The notes under the pieces are model-generated. The model worked only from the letters and a program-made list of their open reading frames with translations, made no database searches and was not told the origin of the DNA. Made by a program: the position numbers and the translations under genes. This document shows, one piece after another, positions 46,507 to 55,893 of a DNA stretch of 64,000 bases. This DNA is from Fulvimarina sp. GTDB lineage: Bacteria > Pseudomonadota > Alphaproteobacteria > Rhizobiales > Rhizobiaceae. Where the stretch lies: the NCBI GenBank assembly GCA_002700095.1, contig PACL01000033.1:40121-104120 (forward strand), given 5' to 3'. Each line of letters starts with the position of its first letter. Positions within the stretch are counted from its first letter, which is position 1.

Positions 46507-49500
46507 TCACACGCCGCAAATGAAATAGCACGGGCAATTCGGACAGTAGCGCGGATCGCTTGGCTTGGCGGGAAAATTCCCCGCCTCGATCCCGGCGATC
46601 GCATCCCCGAACGCCTTGACCGCCTTGTCCTCCTTACTAGCGGGGAAGTCGCGCGTCACGCCGTCCCCCGGGTAATAGGCCTCGACCGAGATCGCCCGAC
46701 CCGGAAACCTGCGCCGCGCCGCCAGCAGCATCGCGCCGTAGATCGGATTGTCGCCTTCGCTCTTGGTCTGTCGCCCCGTCCTGATCCGTTGCACGCGGAC
46801 CACGCCGCCGGTGTCGACCAGACGGTCGGGCTCGATCGTCAAGGTGCGACCGCCGACCGGCAGTTCGAGCGGCCCGTCCGGATAGGCTCCCTGCTCGGCT
46901 CCGACGTATGCGGCGTCGTTCAAGACCATGCGGTTTGCGGCCTGGCGGTAGTAGTTCTCGAAGCCGTGACCAACTGGGCCGCGCTCGGCCCATACCACAT
47001 CTAGCTGCGCCAAAGCCTGCGGCGCGCTCGTCGCAACGCCCTCGCCACGTCGCTGCTCGATCCACGCCAAGGTCCTCCGAACACACCGGTGGAAGTCGAG
47101 GAAGGCGGCCCCGTCGGTGCCCGCGCGCAGGCCCATCATTTGCTCGTAGCGGTACCTCGCCGGGCAGCGGATGTAGGTGTCGAGCTCGGTGGCCGAGTAG
47201 TTCGTCCGCTTCTCGACCGCGACCGGCGGCCTCGCCGGGGGCTGTGGCACGCTCGATGGCGCCAAACGGGTCCGCGTCAGTATCGCTGAGACCGAGTCTA
47301 GGAACTTGGACGCGGAGGCGTTCTGGGACGTGTATTTCTGGGCTCGGGTCAGCGACAGGTGGTCGCGAGCGCGCGAGAGCCCCACGAAGAACAGGCATTC
47401 CTCCTCGGCATCATGGTCCTCCTTGCCCATGTTGAGCTGAGGGTACTTGCCGAGCGTGGGCATCCTCGAACCCTTGCGGCTGGCGGGCATGTATTTCGTC
47501 GCCAGGGCGGGGAGATGCACCGCGGGGAACTCAAGGCCCTTGCTGCCGTGGATCGTCAGCACCCGGACGGCGTCGATGTCGGTCGCCTCAGCCGAGATCG
47601 CGCGGTAGGCGCTGTCCTGGTTGAGCAGCTCGATGCGCCGAATACGCGCCAGCAGGCGGCGGCGGCTCCTGTCGCCCGCCGCATCATGCTCGCCGCACAC
47701 TTTGAGTAGCTGATAGATCGCGATCAGCTTCTGCCGGTCGGCGGGGTCCGAGCTCCGTACGAGCGGGTCGAGGTAGCCGCCGGTCTCGAACAGCCACCCC
47801 GTCAGCATCGTCCAGGGCGTCGTCGTGGCGCCAACGAACGCTAGCTCGCCGCCGAGCCGGGCGAGGCCGAAGCGTCCGCCGTCCGACAGACCTTCAATCT
47901 CGGCGACGCTCGACAGCGCGGTTATCACCGGCCGCTTCTGCTCGCGGGCCCAACTTATCACCTTCAAAGTGTCCTGCTCCGTCGCGCCATACGCCGGCAA
48001 CTGGCCCACCCGGACCAGACCAAGCCCGCCGAACTCGGCGTCGAGGGCGACCAACGACAGCAGGTCCCGGATCTCGCCGCGCTCGAACAGGTCGCCCAGA
48101 TACAGAAGTGGCACGTTCAGCCGCTCGAGCAGGGACGTCAGGCGGCCAAGCGTAAGGTGGCTGCGAGCGAGTATGGCCTGATCGCGATACGGGACGCCGG
48201 CGGCTCTCAGCCCCTCGATCCGGTCGCGTATCGCGCAGGCCTCGTCCTCCAACGTCCCACACACCTCCAGCGTGACCTCGCCGACGGCGCCGCGGTTGGC
48301 CTGCCACTGCGATTGCCGGCCGCCGGTCATTCCGCCGGTGAAGGCAGCGAAGGCTCTGACGACTGGCGTTCCAGACCGGTAGTTGATCCCGAGGGTGTGG
48401 CGCTTTCCGCCGAACTCGGAAGGAAACCGCTCGACGTTGGATGGCTCCGCACCTCGGAACCGATAGATCGACTGGCGATGGTCGGCCACGACCCAAATGT
48501 CGCGGCATTCGCTGGCGAACGCGCGCAGCAGCATCGAGCTCGCGTAATTCACGTCCTGATACTCGTCGACGAGCAGGTGCCGGTAGGACCCAATGACGTC
48601 GGCCCGCACCTCATCGTCCGCCAACAGCGCGACGGCATGGCCGATGAGGTCGCCGAAGTCGACAGCGTCCGCCTCGGTGAGCAGCCTCTCGTAGATGACA
48701 TAGACCTTGCCGACCTCGACCGCCTTCTCGGCTGCCTCCCGGCCCGCATCGTCGACCGCCGCAGCCAGATCCGCGTCGGCCGCGGCCAGATATTCGACCG
48801 GACCGATAAGTTCGTCCTTCGCCCGCGAGATCGCGCTCACCACGAAAGCAAGTTCAAGGGCCGGCTCGAACAGGTTCTGGTAGTGCCGGAGTGGAAGCTG
48901 CTCGAGGTTGGCCTCCAGCAGCGCCAGGCTTGCAGTCGGGTCGAGAATCTTGACCTTATCGGTCCGGCCGATGCGCCCAGCGAAGCGGGTGACCAGCTCC
49001 AGGCCGAAGGCGTGGAACGTCCCGACCCACATCTCGATGGCCGCATCGGCGTCGACCGCCGACAAGCGCTCGCGCATCTCCTCCGCGGCCTTGTTGGAGA
49101 AGGTGAGCGCGAGGATCGACGACGCCGCGTCCCCCTTGAGGATGCGCGTGATGCGTTCAACCAAAGTGCGCGTCTTGCCCGTGCCCGGACCGGCGTGGAC
49201 TAGCAGTGGCCCGTCGTCCCAATCGACGGCGGCCTGCTGATCATCGTCCAGACCATAGACGACCTTCTCGCGCTCCTCGACATCGTGACGGATGAGAGGC
49301 GGCAGCAGAAGAGCCCTGATCGCCTGCTGGAGCACGAGGTTGCGCGGCAACCCAACTTCGGTCGCGATCCCGGAAGGCCTGGCACCGGCCAGAAGCCTGT
49401 CTCTCAGCCAGTCGGAGGGACAAAGGAACTCGCCCGCGAAGACGTCCGCCTGCACCTCCTTGCGCTCGCGCGAGGAGTATCCGTCGACGCGCGCCCCGCC

Positions 49501-49839
49501 GCTCTCCACCGGTTCGCCGGAGAGCCGCATCGACACGTCGGTCACGTCGCTCTCGGGATCGGTGTGGAGTCGGAAGTGTCCGAACTCGTGGGCGATGACG
49601 ACCACCTCGTCCTCCTCGGCCTGGCCGCGCGCGACGTGGACGATGCCGGGACCGCGCTCGAAGAACCCGAGTACATCCTCGCCCGCGCGCGTGCCTGGAT
49701 CGAACTTGACGATCTGCAGGTCGTGCAGCTCGATCATGGCGTCGATCAGGTTGCGCGCGGTCGGCGCGGCGTTCGTCTTCGCCAACGCGGCGGCGCGGCA
49801 GTCTCGCGCGGCGAGCCGGATGTCGCTCCAGGCGTCCAT
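46507..49839 (-). CDS. ImmA/IrrE protease - UvrD helicase - PD-(D/E)XK fusion
   Basis: 1110-residue multidomain protein. The N-terminal ImmA/IrrE metallopeptidase has HEFGH at 84-88 and a downstream Glu in ERKEVQADVFAGEF. The UvrD/Rep superfamily 1 helicase core follows, with Walker A HAGPGTGKTRTLVERI near 216-230, DEYQD, the Q-box region GLDDDQQAAVDW and INYRSGTPVVRAF. The C-terminal region has YIRCPARYRYEQMM and ends with CPNCPCYFIC, the C-x2-C-x5-C cysteines of Cas4/AddB-type 4Fe-4S nucleases. The nuclease DYKTG motif is altered (VRVQRIRTG), so catalysis is doubtful. It ends a five-gene operon; the start overlaps the XRE gene stop. The combination suggests a DNA-end-sensing helicase with a built-in regulatory protease. 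Confidence 0.85.
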   Translation of the reverse strand: MDAWSDIRLAARDCRAAALAKTNAAPTARNLIDAMIELHDLQIVKFDPGTRAGEDVLGFFERGPGIVHVARGQAEEDEVVVIAHEFGHFRLHTDPESDVTDVSMRLSGEPVESGGARVDGYSSRERKEVQADVFAGEFLCPSDWLRDRLLAGARPSGIATEVGLPRNLVLQQAIRALLLPPLIRHDVEEREKVVYGLDDDQQAAVDWDDGPLLVHAGPGTGKTRTLVERITRILKGDAASSILALTFSNKAAEEMRERLSAVDADAAIEMWVGTFHAFGLELVTRFAGRIGRTDKVKILDPTASLALLEANLEQLPLRHYQNLFEPALELAFVVSAISRAKDELIGPVEYLAAADADLAAAVDDAGREAAEKAVEVGKVYVIYERLLTEADAVDFGDLIGHAVALLADDEVRADVIGSYRHLLVDEYQDVNYASSMLLRAFASECRDIWVVADHRQSIYRFRGAEPSNVERFPSEFGGKRHTLGINYRSGTPVVRAFAAFTGGMTGGRQSQWQANRGAVGEVTLEVCGTLEDEACAIRDRIEGLRAAGVPYRDQAILARSHLTLGRLTSLLERLNVPLLYLGDLFERGEIRDLLSLVALDAEFGGLGLVRVGQLPAYGATEQDTLKVISWAREQKRPVITALSSVAEIEGLSDGGRFGLARLGGELAFVGATTTPWTMLTGWLFETGGYLDPLVRSSDPADRQKLIAIYQLLKVCGEHDAAGDRSRRRLLARIRRIELLNQDSAYRAISAEATDIDAVRVLTIHGSKGLEFPAVHLPALATKYMPASRKGSRMPTLGKYPQLNMGKEDHDAEEECLFFVGLSRARDHLSLTRAQKYTSQNASASKFLDSVSAILTRTRLAPSSVPQPPARPPVAVEKRTNYSATELDTYIRCPARYRYEQMMGLRAGTDGAAFLDFHRCVRRTLAWIEQRRGEGVATSAPQALAQLDVVWAERGPVGHGFENYYRQAANRMVLNDAAYVGAEQGAYPDGPLELPVGGRTLTIEPDRLVDTGGVVRVQRIRTGRQTKSEGDNPIYGAMLLAARRRFPGRAISVEAYYPGDGVTRDFPASKEDKAVKAFGDAIAGIEAGNFPAKPSDPRYCPNCPCYFICGV

Positions 49840-50453
49840 CAGAGATCAGCCAGCCAGTAGTCGATCTCCTCCTGGCTCATGCCGGACGACCTTACGATCT
49901 CCTCGAAGGTGCGCTGGTTCGCGACCGGCTGGCCGACGGCCTTAGCGCGCCCCCCGAGCGAGGGAGCCATTGCGACGCGCGCATGCGCCACGTTGAACGC
50001 CTCGAGGGATACGCCGAGCTCGCGCGATATCGCGATGGAGAAGCGAGGCCGCGTATCGGACATTCGCCCGGCGAACAGATCCGCCACAACCACGCGCTCT
50101 ATAGGCAACCTCCGCGCCAGCTGCGGCTGGGACAGTCCGGACCGCTTGAGCATCTCGTTGAGCGTCGGCACCGGAGCGGCAACCGCCTCCGCGGCGCGAT
50201 CGTCCGCCTCCGCCGCGAACATGGCGGCCTGCACGCGGCTCCCGGCCCGGGCAATCATGTCGTTATCCAGCTCGGCGGCCGCCTCAATGGTGTCGGCCAG
50301 CATGGCCAGACGGACGGCTGCATGCTCGCGGATGTCATGCGCTAACTTCGGATGAAGATCCGCCCAGCGCTCCACGTCGGCGCGGGTTGGAATGTCGCAT
50401 CCCTCGTGGAATGCGATCAGCACTTCATCCCTTTCCTGCTGATTGTCTTCCAT
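49839..50453 (-). CDS. XRE-family-like regulatory protein
   Basis: 204-residue protein. An N-terminal helical region (HPKLAHDIREHAAVRLAMLADTIEAAAEL) precedes a Cro/C1-type HTH (LNEMLKRSGLSQPQLARRLPIERVVVADLFAGRMSDTR, about residues 115-150). A C-terminal segment (RTFEEIVRSSGMSQEEIDYWLADL) follows. ImmA-type proteases cut XRE repressors in mobile-element switches, and this gene lies directly before an ImmA fusion, making it the natural substrate. ATG 50453 is chosen as it overlaps the sigma-like stop by one base; the longer upstream frame is a shadow of that gene. The stop overlaps the helicase start by one base. Confidence 0.75.
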   Translation of the reverse strand: MEDNQQERDEVLIAFHEGCDIPTRADVERWADLHPKLAHDIREHAAVRLAMLADTIEAAAELDNDMIARAGSRVQAAMFAAEADDRAAEAVAAPVPTLNEMLKRSGLSQPQLARRLPIERVVVADLFAGRMSDTRPRFSIAISRELGVSLEAFNVAHARVAMAPSLGGRAKAVGQPVANQRTFEEIVRSSGMSQEEIDYWLADL

Positions 50454-51133
50454 CACGAATTTCCGATCTTCTTGGCTAGTTGCTTCTGGACGGCCGCGAC
50501 CCTGGAAGCGGCGGTGTCTGGGCTGATTCCGAGGATGCTGGCGATCGAGGGACCGTTCTTGCTGCTGCAGGGGAACCCCTGCATGTGGAGCACGAAGGCC
50601 GCGCGCTTGTCCTTGTCCCGGATGCTGTCCAGGATGCGCTGCACGTAGACCTCCTGCTCCGCATAAGAGAACAGCTCGGTCTTCGGATCCACCATGCCGC
50701 CGGGGTCGTCGACCATGTCCGGACTGCGCTTCATCGCGATGATAGCTTTGCGCGCGTGGTCGATCGAACGCTTGCGGAGCGTGGACTTGAACCACTTCCG
50801 CAGACCCTCGCCATCGGCGGCGGTCGGCGACAGTAGCGCATCCACCATAGCGGCGTGCACGTCCTCGACGATGTCGCGGCCCTGGTTGGGGAACGCCGTC
50901 GAAGAGATCTCGCCGCGGATCACCTCCAGCATGCGACGGGAGATGAAGCGGATCATCTCGCGCACGAAGTGCTGGTCGACGCCCGCGCGGCGGTAATTAG
51001 CCCTGATCGCCCCGACGATCACCCCTTCCGGGAAGCCGGACAGCTGGCCATGCTCGACGACCAGGCGCCAGCTTTGGTGGTCACCCGGCAGCGGAGGCTC
51101 ATCGTCCGCGTCACCCATCAGTATCTCCTCCAT
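50453..51133 (-). CDS. Sigma-70-like protein
   Basis: 226-residue protein resembling ECF-type sigma factors. A region-2-like part (DIVEDVHAAMVDALLSPTAADGEGLRKWFKSTLRKRSIDHARK) is followed by a region-4-like HTH (IRDKDKRAAFVLHMQGFPCSSKNGPSIASILGISPDTAASRVAAVQKQLAKKIG). It may direct RNA polymerase to its own operon or act as a DNA-binding adaptor. It starts 66 bp after the ATPase gene and is coupled to the XRE gene (TGATG). Divergent from housekeeping ECF sigmas, so the sigma role is inferred. I know of no named system containing this trio. Confidence 0.7.
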   Translation of the reverse strand: MEEILMGDADDEPPLPGDHQSWRLVVEHGQLSGFPEGVIVGAIRANYRRAGVDQHFVREMIRFISRRMLEVIRGEISSTAFPNQGRDIVEDVHAAMVDALLSPTAADGEGLRKWFKSTLRKRSIDHARKAIIAMKRSPDMVDDPGGMVDPKTELFSYAEQEVYVQRILDSIRDKDKRAAFVLHMQGFPCSSKNGPSIASILGISPDTAASRVAAVQKQLAKKIGNS

Positions 51134-51199
51134 ATCTGGATCTCGGAGACAAGGGCGAAGGCTGACGCGGAAAATTGGGAAAAAAGTTCACCCGTCCGA

Positions 51200-54100
51200 T
51201 CACGACAGCGTGCATTCGGAATGGAGCTCGGCGCCGACCACAGATTTTGCGATCACGACGAGGTGCGGGTGATGGGTGAAGAACAGCACCTGGGTGCTCC
51301 GGGCCACCTCGACCAAGACCCGAAAGCCCGCCTCCGCCCGGCGGTCGTCGAAGTTCACAAATAGGTCGTCGGCGAGGAACGGCAGGGCGACCCCGGCCGC
51401 GACCGACTGCTCGAGCGCGGCGAGGCGCAGCGCGAGGAACAACTGGTCGGTGGTGCCCTCGCTCATCGCGTCGACGTCGACCATCGTCCGCATGTCGTCG
51501 CGCACGCCCCGGAGCCGGGGGCTGGAGCCGTCGGTGTCCACCTTGAGCGTCGCGTAGCGTCCCGTGGTCAGGGTAGAGAAAAGTTCGCCCGCGCGCAGCA
51601 GCAACGGGTCCTGATGCCGCTCGCGATACCTCTCGATAGCCCACTTTAGCGTAACCGCCTGCGTCCGCTTCAGGATGTAGTCCTCGGCGAGGACCTCCAG
51701 CTCCGAACGGGCCTGCTCGGCATCGGCCGCTGCGTCGACGGCGGCGGTGCCGCCTGTGTCGAGCGCCGCGAAGGTGGCACGGGCGTCGCCGTGCGCAGTT
51801 GCCGCCGCGTCCACCGCCGCGTTTAAGTCATCGAGACGGGCTCCCAGCGTCGCCAGCTGCGACGCGACCTGATCTGGGTCTGTCGCCTGAACCGCGGCGA
51901 CCAGTGCGTCGAGTCCGAGACCGTCGCCGGCCTCGGTGATCGCACCCTCGGTCGCGGCCACCCCATCGAACAACGCGCGCCTGGCTCTTGAGCGTTCGAT
52001 CGCCGCGGAGAGCGCAGTCCTATCCGCCGCGCCGGTTTCCGCCAGGAATGGCGCGAGGGCCTCGTCGGTCGCCGTCAGCTTGGCCTGCGCCTCCTGCAGC
52101 TCGCCCTGGCGGCGACGGTCCTCCTCGTCCAGCGAACCGTGAAGCGTCTCCGCGATCCGCGCCGCTGCGAGCCGGTCCCGCATCGAGCGGAGACGCTCGG
52201 GCACCCCGCCCGCGGCGATGCCGAGCGTGTCGGCGAGCCGTCCCACCGCCGCCGCGTGATCCCGGGTGTCGCGCGCGATGCCATCAATGCGGCGACGAAG
52301 GAGCGCTTCGGACGAAGACGCCTCGCGAAGCTCGTCGAGAAGATCGAGCACGGCTCCGCAGGCGGTCACGTCGACGTCCAGACGCGCCTCGGCCAATGCC
52401 GCGGCCCACCCTGCGGCAGTCGTCGCCGCCGCGCCTTCCGCCGCGCGGGCCCTTCGGTCGAGCGCAGTGGTCTCGGCGCCGACTTGATCCAGCTCCGCCT
52501 GCGCCAGCAGGCGCTTGCGCGAGACTTCCTCGGACGCGGCGCGGCGCGCCTCCGCCCTGACGAGCACGGGCCCGAGCGGACCGGCGGCATCCGTAGTCCC
52601 GAGCGCGGCGGCGAGCGCCGATCGCGCCGCATCACGCTTGGCTTCAGACCGCTCGGCCTCCGAGACCAAGCCGCGCAGCTCGGTCTGCGCCGCCTCGCAC
52701 GCGTCGCGGTCCGCCTGCCAGGAGTTGAACCTGCCAGGCTCCAGTTCAGGCAAGCCGACATCGCCCAGCCGGCGCCGCCAGGTGGCAAGGACCTGGTCGT
52801 GACGGTCGCGCGCCGACCGCGCGCGGGCCGTAGCCTGCTCGCCCCCGAGGTCGTGCGACGCCCGCGTTCGCTCCAGTAGGGACAACCGGCTCGATGCGTC
52901 GGCGGCCGCGTAGCGTGCGTCCGCCCGCCCGTCCGCCGCCGCGACGCCAGTCTCGAAAGCCGCGACCGCGTCTGCCGGAGACGCGAGGGACGCGCCATCC
53001 ACGAGGGGGTCGCGGAGCGGCCGCCACAGACGGTCACGCTCGGCTCGCACCTCCAGGATGTTTTCGGCCGACACGGCAGTCCCGGTCGCCAGCTGCGAGA
53101 TCTCGAGCGCCGCTGCCGAAGACTGGTCCGACGCGCGCTGGGCGGCCTCCTCCTCGCGGCGGATGTCCGCGACCAAGGCCGCCAGGGCTTCGCGCGCCTC
53201 CTGGATCTCGGTGGCGTCCACCCTGGGCAGGCGGGCGAGCAAATCTGCATCACCCGTCCACGGCGCGAGCCGGGCAAGCGCGTCGGCGGCCCCGCGCCTG
53301 GCGACGTCCAACTTGCCGCGCGCGGCGTCGCAGCGGGAGTCGGCGTCGGCGCCCAGCGCCCGCGCCTCGTCGACGGCTGACTGCAACGCTTCGTCGGCGT
53401 CGCCGATTATGTTGGCGGCAAGGGCCGCCTCTGCACGACCCCGCCGCTCATCGATGCGTTGCCGCTCTTCCTGGAGCTGGCGCGCCGCCAGGCGCTGCTC
53501 GCCGTCGATACGGGAGAGCTCCCGCAAGCGCGCCGCGAGTTCACGCGGCGGCGCCGCATCGGCGTTCGGGCCAGCCTCGGCGCGGAGTCGGCGGACCGCC
53601 GCCGCCGCCTCGGCGTGCTCCGCCTCGAGGCCGACCAGGTCGCGCTTCGCCTTGATCTCGGCGCCCGCCTCAGCGACAAGGCGATCGACCTCTTCCGCCT
53701 CCCCGAGCACTTGCGCGTCGGTCGATACGGCGGCACGCCGGTCGGCGACGTCCGCGCGCAGGCTCTCGGCCGCTACCATCGCGCGCACCGCCTCATCCGC
53801 CTCACGGATCAGCTCCTCGGCGGCGGTCTCGCGCTGACGCCCGAAGTCTACGACCCCGTCGTAGTCGGCGAGCGCCGCCTTCTGCTCCTCGCGGCGCCGA
53901 GCGAGCGGTGCGATACGCCTGACGCGTTCGGCGGACCTGGACTCAGTTTGGACCGCGTCACGGTCGCGGCGCGCCGCTTCCAGTGCCTCGCGCGTCCGCT
54001 CCGTGGCGATCCTGGCGTCCGACCAGGCCTTTGGCTTCAACGCGTCATCGCGCACGATCCTCGCGGCCTCCGCAAGCTGGCGCTGGGCCTGCGTGAACGT

Positions 54101-54640
54101 GCGGCTACCACGGGTGGTCGGGCCCCAGATCGCGTCGGCCTCCGCCTCCAGGCGGCGTAGCTCGTCGGATACCCCGGTCAGGCCAGACCCCGCAGCGAAT
54201 AGCGTGCGACCGACATCGTTCTTCGCCTCGACTACGGCTTGTCCGCCCAGACGGAGCGCGGCCTGATCCAGACTGAAGGAGAGGCCAAACGTGTCGCGGG
54301 TCTGGCCGCGCAACATCGCGGCGAGCGGCCCCTCATCGATAGCGGCGTCGTCGGCACCAAGCAAGGTGACGCCCGTCCCCTTCTTCCGGCGGCAGGCAAG
54401 CGTCATGCCGCCGTCCTCCAGCACCGCGCCGACGCGGAGCAGCGAGTAGTCGAACAGAAAGTTGTATGGCGATCGCTGGGGAAAGCCGAAGAGTAGGTCC
54501 GAAACCGCGGCCAGCGACGTCGTCTTGCCGGCCTCGTTCTCGCCGTAGATGACGTGGAGGTCGGGACTGCCGATACGGAAGTCCAGCTCGCAGTCCTCGA
54601 AACGCCCGTAACGTTCGAGCGAGAGGCGGGAAAACCGCAT
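51200..54640 (-). CDS. YhaN-like SMC/Rad50-family ATPase
   Basis: 1146-residue SMC-like ATPase of the YhaN (AAA_27) type. The N-terminal head has RFSRLSLERYGRFEDCELDF and Walker A GENEAGKTTSLAAV. Two long Ala/Glu/Arg-rich coiled coils span about residues 180-1000. The C-terminal head has signature SEGTTDQLFLALRLAALEQ and Walker B PFLADDLFVNFDD, then a His-switch region FFTHHPHL. It should pair with the metallophosphoesterase to form an Mre11-Rad50/SbcCD-like nuclease that senses DNA ends. It starts 2 bp after that gene. No zinc-hook CxxC was seen in the middle, unlike SbcC. It is nearer to YhaN. Confidence 0.88.
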   Translation of the reverse strand: MRFSRLSLERYGRFEDCELDFRIGSPDLHVIYGENEAGKTTSLAAVSDLLFGFPQRSPYNFLFDYSLLRVGAVLEDGGMTLACRRKKGTGVTLLGADDAAIDEGPLAAMLRGQTRDTFGLSFSLDQAALRLGGQAVVEAKNDVGRTLFAAGSGLTGVSDELRRLEAEADAIWGPTTRGSRTFTQAQRQLAEAARIVRDDALKPKAWSDARIATERTREALEAARRDRDAVQTESRSAERVRRIAPLARRREEQKAALADYDGVVDFGRQRETAAEELIREADEAVRAMVAAESLRADVADRRAAVSTDAQVLGEAEEVDRLVAEAGAEIKAKRDLVGLEAEHAEAAAAVRRLRAEAGPNADAAPPRELAARLRELSRIDGEQRLAARQLQEERQRIDERRGRAEAALAANIIGDADEALQSAVDEARALGADADSRCDAARGKLDVARRGAADALARLAPWTGDADLLARLPRVDATEIQEAREALAALVADIRREEEAAQRASDQSSAAALEISQLATGTAVSAENILEVRAERDRLWRPLRDPLVDGASLASPADAVAAFETGVAAADGRADARYAAADASSRLSLLERTRASHDLGGEQATARARSARDRHDQVLATWRRRLGDVGLPELEPGRFNSWQADRDACEAAQTELRGLVSEAERSEAKRDAARSALAAALGTTDAAGPLGPVLVRAEARRAASEEVSRKRLLAQAELDQVGAETTALDRRARAAEGAAATTAAGWAAALAEARLDVDVTACGAVLDLLDELREASSSEALLRRRIDGIARDTRDHAAAVGRLADTLGIAAGGVPERLRSMRDRLAAARIAETLHGSLDEEDRRRQGELQEAQAKLTATDEALAPFLAETGAADRTALSAAIERSRARRALFDGVAATEGAITEAGDGLGLDALVAAVQATDPDQVASQLATLGARLDDLNAAVDAAATAHGDARATFAALDTGGTAAVDAAADAEQARSELEVLAEDYILKRTQAVTLKWAIERYRERHQDPLLLRAGELFSTLTTGRYATLKVDTDGSSPRLRGVRDDMRTMVDVDAMSEGTTDQLFLALRLAALEQSVAAGVALPFLADDLFVNFDDRRAEAGFRVLVEVARSTQVLFFTHHPHLVVIAKSVVGAELHSECTLS

Positions 54641-54642
54641 GC

Positions 54643-55893
54643 TCAGCCCTCCCTCGTGAGGCGCGACCGTAGCGCGGTCGACGCGGCGGCAAGGACGCCC
54701 GCCCAGTCACCCCGCGTAGCCCCCAGCCGCAGTTCGCCATCATTGCGCTCGCCGAGCGAAGTGCTCGCCGCCAGCATGAAGCGCTCGAGGTCGCGACCGA
54801 TCGCGGCCACGAGGTCGGGATTGGTCGCCGCCCCGTCGATCATGGCGCCAAGGTCATCGCCGACCGCGACCGTCGTCCGCGCCGGTTCGGTCACATCGAC
54901 CCGGACCTTCTCGACGAACAGGTCCGGGGAGATAGAGGTGGCGATCGCGCGCACGTCGTCGCGCAGCGTCGCGGCACGGTCGCGAAACGCGCCGGCCTCC
55001 GCCGTCTCCCCTACGAGCGTCACGCGCACGATCAGCGGCCGACCCGAGGCGTTCGTGCCGTGGAGGCCGACGAGCGCGGACCGCAGCACGTCCTCCGCGT
55101 CGTCCATGCCCGCCCCGGCGCAGTTCACGTCGAGACGGGCCCAGCGGATCACGTCAAGCTCGACCCGCTCCACCAACGCGACCTCGCCGTCGGCCACATC
55201 GACCAGGACCGCACCCTTGGCACCGGTCTCTCTGATGGTTCGGCCCTGCACGCTGCCGGGGAAGACGACGTAGGGCTCGTCGCTGACGACCTCGAACTCG
55301 TGAACATGACCGAGCGCCCAGTAGTTGTAGCCGCGCGACCGCAGGTCCTCGACGCTACAGGGCGCGTAGTCCGCATGGCCCTGCCGCCCGGCCAGGGCCG
55401 TGTGGAGCATGCCGATGTTGAAGACGTGCGGCTCGGCCGGCGGATAGGCGAGGACAAGGTTCTCGGTGACGGCCGGCGTCGAGAAGCTCTGGCCATGGAC
55501 CGCGACGGAGAGGTGAGCGAGGCGGTGCGTCTCGGGCCGCCTCGAACCAAACAGATAGACGTTGGGCGGCCAGGGGACGGTGCGCGAGACCACCGAGGCC
55601 GCGTCGTGGTTGCCGGCCAGCAGGAATGCCGGGATGCCCGCCTGGTCGAGCCGCCCCATCGCCTTCGCGAAGTAGAGGCCGGTGCCCATGTCGCGCCAGT
55701 CGCCGTCGAAGAGGTCGCCCGCGATCACGACGAAGTCGACCGCCTCGTCGATCGCGAACTGCACGAGGTTATCGAAGGCTGCGCGCGTCGCCGAGCGGAT
55801 CTCGTCGACGGGCAAGCCCTCGTATCTCGACAGGCCGTGCAGCGGGCTGTCGAGGTGGATGTCGGCTGCGTGCAGGAACCTGAAGCTCGTCAA
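54643..55893 (-). CDS. SbcD/YhaO-like metallophosphoesterase
   Basis: 416-residue calcineurin-type exonuclease subunit. The metal-ligand motifs are FLHAADIHLDSPLHG (DxH), VVIAGDLFDGDWRD (GDxxD), LLAGNHDAAS (GNHD), IGMLHTALAG and WALGHVHEFEV (GHxH). It is the nuclease partner of the YhaN-like ATPase that follows. The start is TTG at 55893, giving MTSFRFLHAADIHLD, with GGGGGATGAG in front; the longer upstream frame lacks similarity. First gene of the five-gene operon. All catalytic residues are present. Confidence 0.9.
   Translation of the reverse strand: MTSFRFLHAADIHLDSPLHGLSRYEGLPVDEIRSATRAAFDNLVQFAIDEAVDFVVIAGDLFDGDWRDMGTGLYFAKAMGRLDQAGIPAFLLAGNHDAASVVSRTVPWPPNVYLFGSRRPETHRLAHLSVAVHGQSFSTPAVTENLVLAYPPAEPHVFNIGMLHTALAGRQGHADYAPCSVEDLRSRGYNYWALGHVHEFEVVSDEPYVVFPGSVQGRTIRETGAKGAVLVDVADGEVALVERVELDVIRWARLDVNCAGAGMDDAEDVLRSALVGLHGTNASGRPLIVRVTLVGETAEAGAFRDRAATLRDDVRAIATSISPDLFVEKVRVDVTEPARTTVAVGDDLGAMIDGAATNPDLVAAIGRDLERFMLAASTSLGERNDGELRLGATRGDWAGVLAAASTALRSRLTREG

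Noticed and set aside
52139..53655. Long plus-strand frames opposite the SMC ATPase
   Set aside because: Arg/Pro/Ala-rich antisense shadows of a GC-rich coiled-coil gene, with no fold.
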